A DNA stretch of 64,000 bases from contig JAUIGE010000018.1 in assembly GCA_030430205.1 (NCBI GenBank), positions 62,001 to 126,000 on the forward strand. The letters run 5' to 3'. The stretch is from Bacteroidia bacterium (GTDB lineage Bacteria; Bacteroidota; Bacteroidia; J057). The notes beneath the pieces were generated by a model. The model saw only the letters and a program-made list of their open reading frames with translations. It was not told the DNA's origin and made no database searches. The position numbers and the translations under genes were made by a program. Positions 8,162 through 17,291 of the stretch are shown piece after piece. Numbering within the stretch: the first letter of the stretch is position 1; every line of letters starts with the position of its first letter.

Positions 8162-11100
8162 ATGAAAACTCTACTTAAATTCTTTTTCGTTTTATTACTT
8201 TCTGCCACTTTCCTATCTGCCTCAGGGCAATCTTTTACTCTGCTGCTCAAGTCAGGAAATCGCGTTCCTACAGCGAATCTGGAAGCTTTTATAAGCCAGC
8301 CGGATGTTCAACCTGACGAAGTGGTCGATGGTAAGTTTTACCGTTTTATTCAGTTTTATGAGATGCCTTCGGATGCCAAAAAAGCGTCTCTGGCATTGAT
8401 GGGCATCGAATTGTTGGAGTATGTACCACAAAATGCTTTTGTCGCATCTATCCCATCAAACCTGGATTTAAATCGTCTGAAGTTTCAGGGCATCCGGAGC
8501 ATCAGCAGGATGCAAGCCACTGACAAAATACATGCAAGCGCCATAACTGGGCCTTATCCTGCCTGGGCCATGCAAGGCGGGGAGGTAAAAATCATTGTGA
8601 AATACCGCCAAAATATTTCGCCGACATTGGCAGCAGAGTTATTCGCTCCATGGAATAGCACCTCTTTTTTTACCTATGAACCCAATCAATTGAAAGGGAT
8701 CGTGGTGGATCCTGCCATGGTTCGTGATGTGGCTTCTCTGCCTTTTGTGGCTTATGTAGAGTTGGTGCCGCCACCTGCCGAGCCTGAAAATAACAGAAGC
8801 CGCACAAGCACCCGATCTAATGTTTTGCTTACTTCCAATGGAGCAGGCAGAGCGTATGACGGACAAAGTGTCGGCGTTTCTATCAATGATTCGGGCATTA
8901 TCGGGCCTCATATAGATTATGAAGGAAGGATAGCTACGGTAAATACAACTTCTGATAATGGAAACCACGGTGACCATGTTGCAGGTATAGTAGGCGGTGC
9001 CGGGAATTTAGATCCTTTGTTTAAAGGAGCAGCACCTGGAGTCGATTACCATGTATATAGCGGAGCGAGTGGTGCATTTAATGACTTCCCGCAAGCCTAT
9101 ACCAATAAACTTGTACGCCTTACCCAGACCTCTCTGGGAAATGGATGCAACGATGGATATACCTCAGCTGCTCAGATGATGGATCAGCAAATAAGTACGC
9201 ATGCGGGCTTAAATCATATTTTTTCGGCTGGCAATTCCGGGCAATCTACTTGTGGCAGTTTGGGTACAGGCTGGCGCACAATTACCGGTGGTAATAAGTC
9301 AGGTAAGGGCCCTATAGCAGCCGGAAATATGACCATCCATGACGATATTTCTTCCTCTTCCAGCCGGGGGCCGGCCACGGATGGGCGCATCAAGCCAGAT
9401 ATTTGTGCTGTCGGAACGGATGTTACCTCTACCATCGACCCGAATGATTATGACACGTTTTCAGGCACATCGATGGCTGCTCCAGCTATTACTGGCCTCC
9501 TGGCCCAACTCTACCATGCCTACCGCAGCCTCAATGGCGGCGCCGATCCCGATGGAGGCCTCATGAAGGCCATTCTGCTCAATACCGCCGATGACTTCGG
9601 CGAGCAAGGTCCCGACTATACCTATGGCTGGGGCAAAGCCAATGGCCTGCGCGCTGTGCGCGTGCTGGAAGATGGCCGCTTTCTGGATAGTACCATCTCT
9701 CAGGGAGGTGCCAATACCCACACCATCAATATTCCCAGCGGCATCGCCAAAGCCAAGATCATGGTCTACTGGACGGATGTTCCTGGCAGCCTGATGGCTT
9801 CTCCTGCCCTGGTCAACAACCTGGACATCGGCCTGGTAGATCCCAGCTTTAACATATTGCAGCCCTGGCTGCTGGACCCGGGCCCCAATCCTACGGTAGC
9901 TTCCGTTCAGGTACCTGCCGGTGTCGGCACCGATACCCTCAACAATATGGAGCAGGTAGAGCTGGATAATCCCCTCAATGGAGCCTATACCCTGACCGTC
10001 GCAGGCACGAATGTGCCTATGGGACCTCAAAAATATTATGTAGTCATCGAATACATCCGTGATGTAATTGAAGTGACTTATCCGGTGGGTGGCGAGAGCC
10101 TCGCTCCCGGAGATAATGTCCGCACACGCTGGGATGCCCTGGGCAATACCGGCAGCTTTACAGTTTCATATACCCTTGACAATGGCATGAACTGGACCAA
10201 TATAGGCACGGCCCCGGCGGCCCAGCGCTACCGTGACTGGATCGTCCCTAACAATGTGAGCGGTGCATGTCGTATCCGGGTGACCCGGGGCACCCAGGCT
10301 GATATCAGCGATGCCAATTTTTCCATTATTGAAGTCCCTACCAATCTGCGCGTCATCCAGGTTTGTCAGTCTTCGACAACCATAGAGTGGGACCCTGTGA
10401 CAGGCGCGACCAGCTATGATGTGTTTTTGCTGGGGAACAAATATATGGACCTGCAAGGCAGTACTGCTTTGACTTCTTTTCAGATTATGGGCACCAATTT
10501 TATGCAGGAGCATTGGTTCTCAGTCAGAGCGACAGTGCCTTCGGGCATGACCGTAGGCCGTCGCGCCATAGCAATCAAATCTAATACAGGATTGTTGGGC
10601 TGTGCTGCCCAGCAGCCTGTCAGCAGTTTCAATACTGTGCCGCCTACACCTTGTGCAGGCACGACCGTCACCCTGAGTGACCAGTCTCAAAATGCCCCTT
10701 CCAATTGGCAGTGGATCATCACACCGGCTACACACAATTTTGTAAATGCCACAAATAGCACCTCTTCCAGCCCAGACGTGAGGTTTACCGCTTTAGGCAC
10801 CTATACCATCACCCTCATCACCTCCAACTTCGCCGGAAGTGATACCCTGATCAAAACTGTGGATGTGCAATTTGATTCGCCCATAGCAGACTTTGACTTT
10901 GCCCGCGGCGGCCTGGACTACATTTTTATCGACAAATCTGTTGGCGCATTTTTCTATGACTGGAACTTTGGGGATGGCAATACAAGTAGCCTCCAGAATC
11001 CCGCCCATAGATACGCCAATAGCGGTACCTATACCGTCACTCTGACCGTCACCAACCCTTGCGGGCAGGTAAATGCCAGCAAGACCCTCAGCGTGTTTGG

Positions 11101-11377
11101 CACAGCCGTAGATGATCTGCTGACAGAGTGGGGCTTGCAGCTTTTGCCTAATCCCAACAATGGCAGATTTGTGCTGAAAGCCAAAAAGGCCCCAGCCTCC
11201 AACCTCTCTGTTGATGTATTCGACATGCAGGGACGTATCATTCGCCAAAAACAAATCCAGGCATCTGGCGGTTCTTTCCAACAGCAATTTGATTTGCGAA
11301 AAGAAGCCAAAGGCATTTATTTCCTTCGAATCAGCGATGGAGAGCGTGCTGCCAATATGAAAATTGTTGTCCGGTAG
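8162..11377 (+). CDS. T9SS-secreted subtilisin-like serine protease (S8) with FN3 and PKD domains
   Basis: The 1071-residue product has a signal peptide (about 1-23, ending LSASGQ) and an N-terminal propeptide-like region. The S8 catalytic domain carries all triad residues: Asp243 in SINDSGI, His269 in NHGDHVAGIVGG and Ser437 in FSGTSMAAP, with oxyanion Asn in FSAGNSG. A beta-sandwich of the kexin/P-domain kind follows (IMVYWTDVPG; LNGAYTLTVAG), then an Ig-like segment, an FN3 domain (PTNLRVIQVCQSSTTIEWDPV), two PKD domains (the second with FYDWNFGDGNTSS) and a T9SS type A tail (LLPNPNNGRFVLKAKKA; GIYFLRISDGERAANMKIVV). It should be an extracellular or surface endopeptidase. It is monocistronic and converges with the CHAT gene 4 nt away. 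Confidence 0.95.
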   Translation: MKTLLKFFFVLLLSATFLSASGQSFTLLLKSGNRVPTANLEAFISQPDVQPDEVVDGKFYRFIQFYEMPSDAKKASLALMGIELLEYVPQNAFVASIPSNLDLNRLKFQGIRSISRMQATDKIHASAITGPYPAWAMQGGEVKIIVKYRQNISPTLAAELFAPWNSTSFFTYEPNQLKGIVVDPAMVRDVASLPFVAYVELVPPPAEPENNRSRTSTRSNVLLTSNGAGRAYDGQSVGVSINDSGIIGPHIDYEGRIATVNTTSDNGNHGDHVAGIVGGAGNLDPLFKGAAPGVDYHVYSGASGAFNDFPQAYTNKLVRLTQTSLGNGCNDGYTSAAQMMDQQISTHAGLNHIFSAGNSGQSTCGSLGTGWRTITGGNKSGKGPIAAGNMTIHDDISSSSSRGPATDGRIKPDICAVGTDVTSTIDPNDYDTFSGTSMAAPAITGLLAQLYHAYRSLNGGADPDGGLMKAILLNTADDFGEQGPDYTYGWGKANGLRAVRVLEDGRFLDSTISQGGANTHTINIPSGIAKAKIMVYWTDVPGSLMASPALVNNLDIGLVDPSFNILQPWLLDPGPNPTVASVQVPAGVGTDTLNNMEQVELDNPLNGAYTLTVAGTNVPMGPQKYYVVIEYIRDVIEVTYPVGGESLAPGDNVRTRWDALGNTGSFTVSYTLDNGMNWTNIGTAPAAQRYRDWIVPNNVSGACRIRVTRGTQADISDANFSIIEVPTNLRVIQVCQSSTTIEWDPVTGATSYDVFLLGNKYMDLQGSTALTSFQIMGTNFMQEHWFSVRATVPSGMTVGRRAIAIKSNTGLLGCAAQQPVSSFNTVPPTPCAGTTVTLSDQSQNAPSNWQWIITPATHNFVNATNSTSSSPDVRFTALGTYTITLITSNFAGSDTLIKTVDVQFDSPIADFDFARGGLDYIFIDKSVGAFFYDWNFGDGNTSSLQNPAHRYANSGTYTVTLTVTNPCGQVNASKTLSVFGTAVDDLLTEWGLQLLPNPNNGRFVLKAKKAPASNLSVDVFDMQGRIIRQKQIQASGGSFQQQFDLRKEAKGIYFLRISDGERAANMKIVVR

Positions 11378-11381
11378 GAGG

Positions 11382-14258
11382 TTAATCTTTTGGATTTTGG
11401 GGAAGAGTTTCACTAAATTTAATGAAGCTTCTTCCCAAAAATCCACCAATCAGGATAAATCCTAAAACAAACCACCACCACGACCACTGCCCGTCAATTG
11501 GAGTATTGTCCCCGATCATCACAAAATTCGCCCAATAATAAGGATGTAACTGCCCGTTTGGTGCCCCAACAAGGTAAGTGACTCTTGCTGTTTGAAGAGC
11601 TGCTGCTTTAGAAGAGCCATTGTCTAACTCTTCATAGAAAGCCTCCATTAACGCTTGAGTTGCTTGTCCATCGGCCTTCCAAAGGCTGCTTACGATACTA
11701 GGGCAACCAGCAAACCGAAATGCCCTTGCAAGGCTATAGATTCCTTCTCCCTGCTCCAACTTACCATAGCCACTTTCGCATGCGGCTAACACCGTTAGCT
11801 GCGCATTCAACTTGAGGTTGTATAGCTCGTAGGCAAAAAGCGAACTTGCTTTTGCTGTGTCTTCTCCGGCAAAAAGGAATCTCGACCTCAAGGGTGAATA
11901 TAGATTTGGTTCTCCATGCATCGCGAGGTGCAAGACTCGATAATCGGGTGCGTTTTGCAGAAATATTTGCTTATCAGCTTGTGGGCCCTTGAAAACTCTT
12001 CCACCCATTAACCTGGCAACAGCCTCTGCCTGCGGCTGATTATATGCTAAAAACAAATTACCTGTATAGGCAGGTGCAAAAGCCGCCATCTCATGTTTGT
12101 AAGCTTTAGGCTGATAAGGATTAGCCAGGAGTAAAGTTGCCGAGTAGGCATAACGCGTTTCTGCATCCCGAAAGAGGTAGGGTAAATTTCGAAATTGCCG
12201 CTCGGCATACCGATCATCAAGATCGATAATATCTACGGGAACCTGTAGCAGCAATTCAAATGGCAAATAGCTCAACTGCCCATCAGGTACAATGATCAAG
12301 TGCTCGACATCCTGACCTGACAACACAGGGGCTAACAACTGTTTGTAAATCGTATGGGCAGGCAACGTAAAGTTCTGTAATCCCTCCAGCCCCTTTTGAG
12401 GCTGCTGAAGGCTGCGTAGCAGCCCATCAAGTTGTTGGTCGAAGACAGTGTCATGTCTGATTTCATGTACCTGCATACCTTTTTTGCCTATAGCAAAAAG
12501 AAAGATCGTACTGTCCCCTTCAAAAAACTCTATCAACAACTGGCCTCGTTTAAGCTTACGCTGTACTTCCATGGCAGTTATGATCTTGTGCTCGTACTTC
12601 AATTGGTAATAATCTGTATACTGTTCTTCTAGTGCTTTCGTAAGCCTTCGAAATGCCTCCTCACTATCAAAGAGAATCTGCCGCCATTCGATCAATTGGG
12701 TACTGGTTACTTTTGAAGGTTTTCGTTCTGCTTCGAAAATTTTGTTTTGATAGAAGGCAATATCGACTTTAAGGTCGTGCTCTTTTTTAAGCAGACTATC
12801 GGGTAAACCTGCAGCCAGTTTGGCTCCTGTGTCCTGAAGAGACTGGAATAGAAGAGTGGCTTTGCTTTGCTCGCTAAAGTAGAAAGCTTTTTCCAAAAAT
12901 ACTGGATCACCTCTTTTTTTATACATCATTAGGCAGAAGTGGATAGCTCGTTCGTAAATAGGCCTAGACTTTTGGGAAAAAAAGAGTTTGGAGTCTTTGT
13001 TTTGTAGGCGGTCACGGGCTGAATCAATCAGAGAGTCAGCTGCAAGGTAACACCAGAATGCTGAATCGAGGTCAGATTGATCAATGTTTTGATGATAACG
13101 ACCTATAAGGGCCTGGGCTTTAGCATCTAGAATTGGAACAGCTATAAGAGGGTAAGGAGAATTTTGAAAATAACAATATTCTAGGGCTTCTTTTGCATTT
13201 AGAAGGCATGTATCATATTTGTGAAGAATCAATTGGACCTTTAGAAGGTCATACATTGATTCAGCTAATCTTGGATGATCAGGTCTATTCTCAAAGTATT
13301 TACACCTCAATTGATGTGTTTCTTTTAATAAAATTTCTGCCTCAGCATAATTTCCTTGATTAATATTTAAATCTGAAAGTATCTGATACTTAAGTTGATA
13401 CTTTTTTTTGCTTGAAACTTTCTCTAAGCTATCCAATATGGGAAGTAAGTGATTTAATTCTTCAAATTTATTTAGGTTTAAAAAGACATCAGCTAATTCA
13501 TAATAAGCATTTCTAAGATAATCAGTCCTTTGATGTATATTAGGATAAGTGTTCTTCAATATTTCGATTGCTTCAGAAAGGTTCTCTTTAGCATTGCTAA
13601 AATCTTTTAATTCAGATTGAATAGCTCCTATATTAATTAAAACTATAGCTCTTTCTGCTTGTTTTTTTTCTTCTGGAAGAAGATCACAAGCTTCCAAAGT
13701 ATTCATTGAAGAATAATTGCTTTTTAATGAATTATGAAAATCCCCCACTTTCTGATAACTTGTTCCAATACTTCGTAATACTTTATACATATTTTCACAA
13801 TTCTTTGCTTTATCAATAGAAAAGCGAAGCTGAACATCCAGGTATATTTGTATCGCCTTTTCGTAATCAGCTACAATAAAATAATAGGAAGCAAGATTAT
13901 TCAAAGAAAGGGTATAAAGCTGGGTTGCCTCACCTAAATACTGGTTGGCAATTGCATAGTTCTCATGGGAAATTTTCCTATACTTTTCATATTCTCCGCT
14001 TTTGTTATACAAAAGCATAAGGCCCAAATTAGCCCTGACCATATTTTCCCAGTTTTGGTCTTTAAAAAAGAATTCCTGAGCGGAGATTAAATAATATTCT
14101 GCTGAATCAAATCCATTTTCAAAATAAAAATTCAACCCTCGCTGATAAGCCTTTATTGCCTTATTTACCAGGATTGAATCTGAACCAGCTTCTTGCGCAA
14201 CAAGATTTAATTTAAATAATAAAATTAAACTTAATAGGATAAAGTATTTTGTCATCAT
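11382..14258 (-). CDS. Exported TPR protein with C-terminal CHAT protease domain
   Basis: The 958-residue product has a signal peptide (ILLSLILLFKLNLVAQE), a long TPR-like helical array at about 30-470, a coiled-coil segment, and a CHAT caspase-like domain at about 590-910. The dyad is visible: His781 in HLAMHGEPN and Cys827 in AACESGYG. Other CHAT hallmarks are LIIVPDGQLSYLPFELLL, EGIYSLARAFRFAGCPSIVSSLWK and QAALMEAFYEEL-type sequence. A C-terminal hydrophobic helix (WWFVLGFILIGGFLGRSF) would anchor it in the inner membrane with the bulk in the periplasm. CHAT enzymes are cysteine proteases whose TPR regions sense partners. It follows the 267-aa gene by 35 nt, probably as one operon. The 5' half is clearly AT-rich, unlike the core genes. 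Confidence 0.9.
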   Translation of the reverse strand: MMTKYFILLSLILLFKLNLVAQEAGSDSILVNKAIKAYQRGLNFYFENGFDSAEYYLISAQEFFFKDQNWENMVRANLGLMLLYNKSGEYEKYRKISHENYAIANQYLGEATQLYTLSLNNLASYYFIVADYEKAIQIYLDVQLRFSIDKAKNCENMYKVLRSIGTSYQKVGDFHNSLKSNYSSMNTLEACDLLPEEKKQAERAIVLINIGAIQSELKDFSNAKENLSEAIEILKNTYPNIHQRTDYLRNAYYELADVFLNLNKFEELNHLLPILDSLEKVSSKKKYQLKYQILSDLNINQGNYAEAEILLKETHQLRCKYFENRPDHPRLAESMYDLLKVQLILHKYDTCLLNAKEALEYCYFQNSPYPLIAVPILDAKAQALIGRYHQNIDQSDLDSAFWCYLAADSLIDSARDRLQNKDSKLFFSQKSRPIYERAIHFCLMMYKKRGDPVFLEKAFYFSEQSKATLLFQSLQDTGAKLAAGLPDSLLKKEHDLKVDIAFYQNKIFEAERKPSKVTSTQLIEWRQILFDSEEAFRRLTKALEEQYTDYYQLKYEHKIITAMEVQRKLKRGQLLIEFFEGDSTIFLFAIGKKGMQVHEIRHDTVFDQQLDGLLRSLQQPQKGLEGLQNFTLPAHTIYKQLLAPVLSGQDVEHLIIVPDGQLSYLPFELLLQVPVDIIDLDDRYAERQFRNLPYLFRDAETRYAYSATLLLANPYQPKAYKHEMAAFAPAYTGNLFLAYNQPQAEAVARLMGGRVFKGPQADKQIFLQNAPDYRVLHLAMHGEPNLYSPLRSRFLFAGEDTAKASSLFAYELYNLKLNAQLTVLAACESGYGKLEQGEGIYSLARAFRFAGCPSIVSSLWKADGQATQALMEAFYEELDNGSSKAAALQTARVTYLVGAPNGQLHPYYWANFVMIGDNTPIDGQWSWWWFVLGFILIGGFLGRSFIKFSETLPQNPKD

Positions 14259-14293
14259 TATTTTGAAAATGTGTACAGCCGCTAATTCACATT

Positions 14294-15097
14294 TTAATGT
14301 TTTACCGCTTTTATGGAGATGGGTTCTCCTATATTTAACACATTAATATAATATATTCCAGGAGATAACTCATTCTCCAAAGGAATCCGTTCGCGATTCT
14401 TATCTCTGTCGAAAAATATTTTGTTCTGCCAAATTACTCTTCCATGAACGTCAAGTAATAAAACGGTCCCAATACAACTATCTGGCACTTTATATATAAT
14501 TTCAACTCCGTTTTCTATAGGACTAATGATTTTAAACTCACTATTTTCTTCGTCCTGTAAGGATGGAGTTCCAATTCTTGGGTAATTAGATCCCTCCGAA
14601 CAAATACGACCATCATATATTTTGGCAGATTTAACAACACTCCTCGTATTAATATCAACTATATCTACAAATATTCTACAGTATCCCAAATTTTTATGAA
14701 CAAATGAAATACTTAAATATGAAAATTGTATGCCACTAGAGTAATTGGAAAAAAATGAGGTCTGGGCCGTTGTGTAAATACCTAAATTCTGAACATATAA
14801 TTGTAAAACATTACCATTCAAATCTTGAACAGAAATTGACGCAAAAAATCGAAACCCTGAAATAGGAGTCTTGTAATAAATGTGGCAATTATTAAAATAT
14901 GCAAGATTATGCCCATAAATGAACCATGGGCAGCCCCTGATTTCATCTAAAGGATCTGGATCAACGTCTTGAATAACCTGTAAATCTGCATCCGAATAAA
15001 TTATGTCATTATCTTGAGCCGCTAAATATCCCCAGGATATAAAACAAATCAAAATCAACAAAAGTCCAGATTTCAGAAAATAATTTACCTCATTCAT
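14294..15097 (-). CDS. Exported protein with T9SS-like C-terminal domain
   Basis: The 267-residue product begins with a signal peptide (LLLILICFISWGYLAAQD). A central region of unknown function contains CPWFIYGHNLAYFNNCHIYY and two further cysteines. The last 80 residues look like a T9SS type A sorting domain (ISPIENGVEIIYKVPDSCIG; LLDVHGRVIWQNK; LSPGIYYINVLN), although it ends IKAVKH rather than in the usual basic/aliphatic strand. It is strongly AT-rich. It is the first gene of the operon with the TPR-CHAT protein, which makes it a candidate secreted substrate or partner of that protein (inference). The middle domain was not recognised. Confidence 0.75.
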   Translation of the reverse strand: MNEVNYFLKSGLLLILICFISWGYLAAQDNDIIYSDADLQVIQDVDPDPLDEIRGCPWFIYGHNLAYFNNCHIYYKTPISGFRFFASISVQDLNGNVLQLYVQNLGIYTTAQTSFFSNYSSGIQFSYLSISFVHKNLGYCRIFVDIVDINTRSVVKSAKIYDGRICSEGSNYPRIGTPSLQDEENSEFKIISPIENGVEIIYKVPDSCIGTVLLLDVHGRVIWQNKIFFDRDKNRERIPLENELSPGIYYINVLNIGEPISIKAVKH

Positions 15098-15499
15098 AAT
15101 AATATTGATTAAAATTTAAAACCTATTTATCAAAATATCCTTTTACAATTTTAAGTAAGTGAACCTCTGTCAAATTTTCCTCCTAATGTTAGGATTATCA
15201 AAATTTTGTAAAAAAGAACAAGTAAAAACAAATAAGTAATATTTGATTTCACCTGTATTAGACGCAGCAAACATTCAACGATCAACAGTTGTCTAGATAA
15301 AAAAACAGAAAATTTCCCAACATAAGAACAAACAACTGACAATCAGCCAATTACATACATTTCAAAAATTAACCTTTTTCAAAAAAGATCACCACCTTCG
15401 TTTTATAACCATACATAGCTACCCTTTCCTAAAAGACTAGACTTTTAGTCTAACGATCCTCCACTTGCGGAGATTTCACCTTCACCCAGACGGAGCTAG
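15098..15499. other. AT-rich intergenic region upstream of the CHAT operon (about 400 nt)
   Basis: This long AT-rich stretch carries the 46-bp ECF-like promoter block (listed separately) and a small inverted repeat AGACTA/TAGTCT near 15436-15453. The 63-aa ORF at 15151-15342 overlaps the promoter block and has no family features, so it is not called. Confidence 0.6.
15242..15287 (-). promoter_or_regulatory. ECF-like promoter block, copy 1 (CHAT operon)
   Basis: Read on the minus strand: TGTTGAT-N13-CTGCGTCTAATAC-N4-GAAATCAAA. The same elements at identical spacing occur upstream of the RHS operon (27341-27386). The CGTC-type -10 with a TGTTGAT -35 about 16 nt away resembles ECF sigma promoters. 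It lies 144 nt upstream of the 267-aa gene. The orientation is inferred from the downstream genes. Confidence 0.6.
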
Positions 15500-15784
15500 G
15501 CATGGAATACAGCTATCTCAGAAGCCTTCAAAGGCTTGCAACTAGGGCTCACACCCAATCCCAACAAGGGCAAATTCAGCCTGAGTCTCTCAGGCGAAGT
15601 AGCGAAAAGCTACCAGCTTCACTTGTTGGATTTGCAAGGCAAAAAGCTTTTTGAAGAGGTCCTCCAGCCGCAAGGCCAGAGCTTTGTTAAAGCTTTTGAC
15701 TTCAGCCATTTGGCTGCGGGCCTGTACTTCCTGCGCCTGAGCGATGGCGCAAGAGTCGGGACCCTGAAGCTTGTAGTAGAATAA
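15500..15784 (+). pseudogene. Orphan T9SS C-terminal sorting domain (gene remnant)
   Basis: The frame is open from 15500 to the stop at 15784 and encodes a typical T9SS type A tail (LTPNPNKGKFSLSLSGE; LLDLQGKKLFEE; GLYFLRLSDGARVGTLKLVV). It has no signal peptide, no plausible start (the track uses a TTG in the middle of the domain) and no cargo domain. A TAG at 15497 closes the frame upstream, and another frame there reads GDFTFTQTELGMEYSYL. This suggests the 3' end of a larger secreted-protein gene whose body was deleted or frameshifted. A terminator follows directly, as for a real gene end. Confidence 0.8.
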
Positions 15785-15801
15785 AAAATAAGTTGATAAA
15801 T

Positions 15802-15846
15802 AAAGGGCTTGTCAGGCTTTTGAAGCTTTGGCAAGCCCTTTTTTTG
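15802..15846 (+). terminator. Rho-independent terminator after the T9SS remnant
   Basis: The stem AAAGGGCTTG/CAAGCCCTTT (15802-15811 with 15832-15841) is followed by a T-run on the plus strand. The A-rich left side means it may also act on the minus strand, for the 54-aa gene. Confidence 0.88.
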
Positions 15847-15865
15847 TTGCTTAGGGTTTGGTGGT

Positions 15866-16030
15866 TCAGATGGGTGGATTGTCGGTGTCAAATTTTTCCG
15901 ATTCACACTGGAAGCCAGCCAGGGAGGAGGCGTAGCTGTAGGCACAGAGTTCGGATACTTCTGCGCTGAGAAGGGCGCATTGGAGAAGGAGGAGCATGAA
16001 AATGCTCAGGAGTTTTTTGGGAAATTTCAT
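15866..16030 (-). CDS. Small exported peptide, 54 aa, shortened paralogue of the 88-aa protein
   Basis: This is too short for the ORF track. The ATG at 16028-16030 opens 54 codons ending TGA at 15866. The product has a signal peptide (KKLLSIFMLLLLQCALLSAEV), a very short mature part (SELCAYSYASSLAGFQCES) and the tail EKFDTDNPPI. Signal peptide and tail are nearly identical to the 88-aa protein at 17999-18265. The 34 missing residues lie between two similar short DNA segments (AGCTTCGCCTCC and AGCTATGCTTCCTCC in the long copy), which fits a deletion between direct repeats. It follows the 365-aa gene by 21 nt, just as the 88-aa gene follows the 181-aa gene. Function unknown. Confidence 0.65.
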   Translation of the reverse strand: MKFPKKLLSIFMLLLLQCALLSAEVSELCAYSYASSLAGFQCESEKFDTDNPPI

Positions 16031-16051
16031 GATATTAGGGCTTGGGACTAA

Positions 16052-17149
16052 TCAGTAGTTCCTAAAGGGTCTTGCTTCATTTAGAGAATCCAGCTTGGCT
16101 TTTATTTCATCTAAACCAGGAGTTTCAGGGTTACTATATTGAAAGTTTAAAAAACCAAAGTCTATGTGTCTTATTAAAAAGCGATAATCGGTATGGCTTG
16201 TAACATAATTTATCATGAATTGGGGTTTGCAGATGAAAACCTCTCCCATGATATCTGAAAAGTCTTCTGCTGCTGACCCAAAGGAAACCAAGATGACTTT
16301 CAGCAATCCAGAAAATACTTCTCTGTTTTCATGATTGCATATTTGCTGCTTGATTATTGGAAAAAGAGGGAAGAGTTCGTTTTCCACAAAGGAGCTTCTT
16401 TTTTTTCTTAAAGAGATTACTTCATTGGCTTGATAATTCCCAGCATTGAAAATTACAACATCTCTATAATCTTGGTCAATTTTGTGGAATTCTCGGAAGA
16501 TGCGTTTGATTTCATAGCGCTCAAATGCGTTGGAATGAAGGTCTTTTACAAATTTTTTTTCTTCTTCGCTTAGATTCAATTGTTCTACTTGAAGGTTCAT
16601 TTCTTGTAACTTCTGGTCAAAACCTTCTTCCATTTGAAGATCAAATACCAGTTCCTCGATAATCAGTGAGGGGATGGATTTTTGTATGAGATTTCTGTTT
16701 TTTGTTGCCAATCTGATGAAGAATTGATTTTGAGTAAGCCATAATCTTTCCAGAGAAATGGCTAAATCTGTAGCAGCTTTTCCATCAACTTTCGTCACGC
16801 AGGCTTCCAGAAATTGATATGCCCGGATGTCTTTCTGGTGGAGAATACAGATTTCAACCTTCTTTAACAATTTAGGGAGGCAATCCAGGTCGATTTTGTC
16901 CAAATCTTGCAATATGGTATCCGGGTTTTCAAGGATCAAGTCAAATGGGGGTAACTCATTTTTGCAATAAAGATAATACTGACCAAAGGCTGGAACAGAT
17001 TTGTTATGGAGAGAGGCGGGCTGTGAATCAAGTGGCATATTGACTCCCTTTTGGCAAGAAGATGCAGACTTATTTTTATTAGGGTTATCTGCGCTTCCAA
17101 GGTTGAATAAGAGAATAAGAAGTGCGGTGAAGTTTAGGATGTTTTTCAT
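16052..17149 (-). CDS. Exported protein, fusion of two domains found separately in neighbouring genes; immunity-like candidate
   Basis: The 365-residue product has a signal peptide (MKNILNFTALLILLFNLGSAD). Residues about 60-215 align with the C-terminal half of the 329-aa protein at 18918-19907: PPFDLILENPDTIL versus PPFQIVLNDPDTVL, RAYQFLEAC versus KAYQFLEAC, and LWLTQNQFF versus LWLTQNPFF. Residues about 235-365 align with the 181-aa protein: FVENELFPLFPIIKQQIC versus FMENQLIPIFPLVQEQIC, and AKLDSLNEARPFRN versus AKLDSLNTVRPFRN. It is AT-rich and all-helical by eye, with no catalytic motif. Its place downstream of an RHS gene and its export to the periplasm suit an immunity protein or orphan homologue (inference). 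Confidence 0.75.
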   Translation of the reverse strand: MKNILNFTALLILLFNLGSADNPNKNKSASSCQKGVNMPLDSQPASLHNKSVPAFGQYYLYCKNELPPFDLILENPDTILQDLDKIDLDCLPKLLKKVEICILHQKDIRAYQFLEACVTKVDGKAATDLAISLERLWLTQNQFFIRLATKNRNLIQKSIPSLIIEELVFDLQMEEGFDQKLQEMNLQVEQLNLSEEEKKFVKDLHSNAFERYEIKRIFREFHKIDQDYRDVVIFNAGNYQANEVISLRKKRSSFVENELFPLFPIIKQQICNHENREVFSGLLKVILVSFGSAAEDFSDIMGEVFICKPQFMINYVTSHTDYRFLIRHIDFGFLNFQYSNPETPGLDEIKAKLDSLNEARPFRNY

Positions 17150-17201
17150 GATTAAGGATATTGAAATTTGTTAGAGGAGTTATATTGATTGATTCTGGTG
17201 C

Positions 17202-17233
17202 TAAAATAGCCTCATCCAAACGAATGAGGCTAT
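17202..17233 (-). terminator. Terminator-like hairpin after the 228-aa lipoprotein gene
   Basis: A perfect 10-bp stem ATAGCCTCAT/ATGAGGCTAT with an 8-nt loop lies 58 nt past the minus-strand stop at 17292. The minus-strand T-run is short (four T); on the plus strand a longer T-run starts 4 nt after the stem. Confidence 0.7.
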
Positions 17234-17291
17234 CATCTTTTTTATCTGCTAACAAACCATGAGTAAGCGTCGCTTCTAGATACTTTTGATG

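Noticed and set aside
15151-15342. 63-aa minus-strand ORF upstream of the CHAT operon
   Set aside because: It spans the 46-bp promoter block, is AT-driven and hydrophobic without recognisable features.
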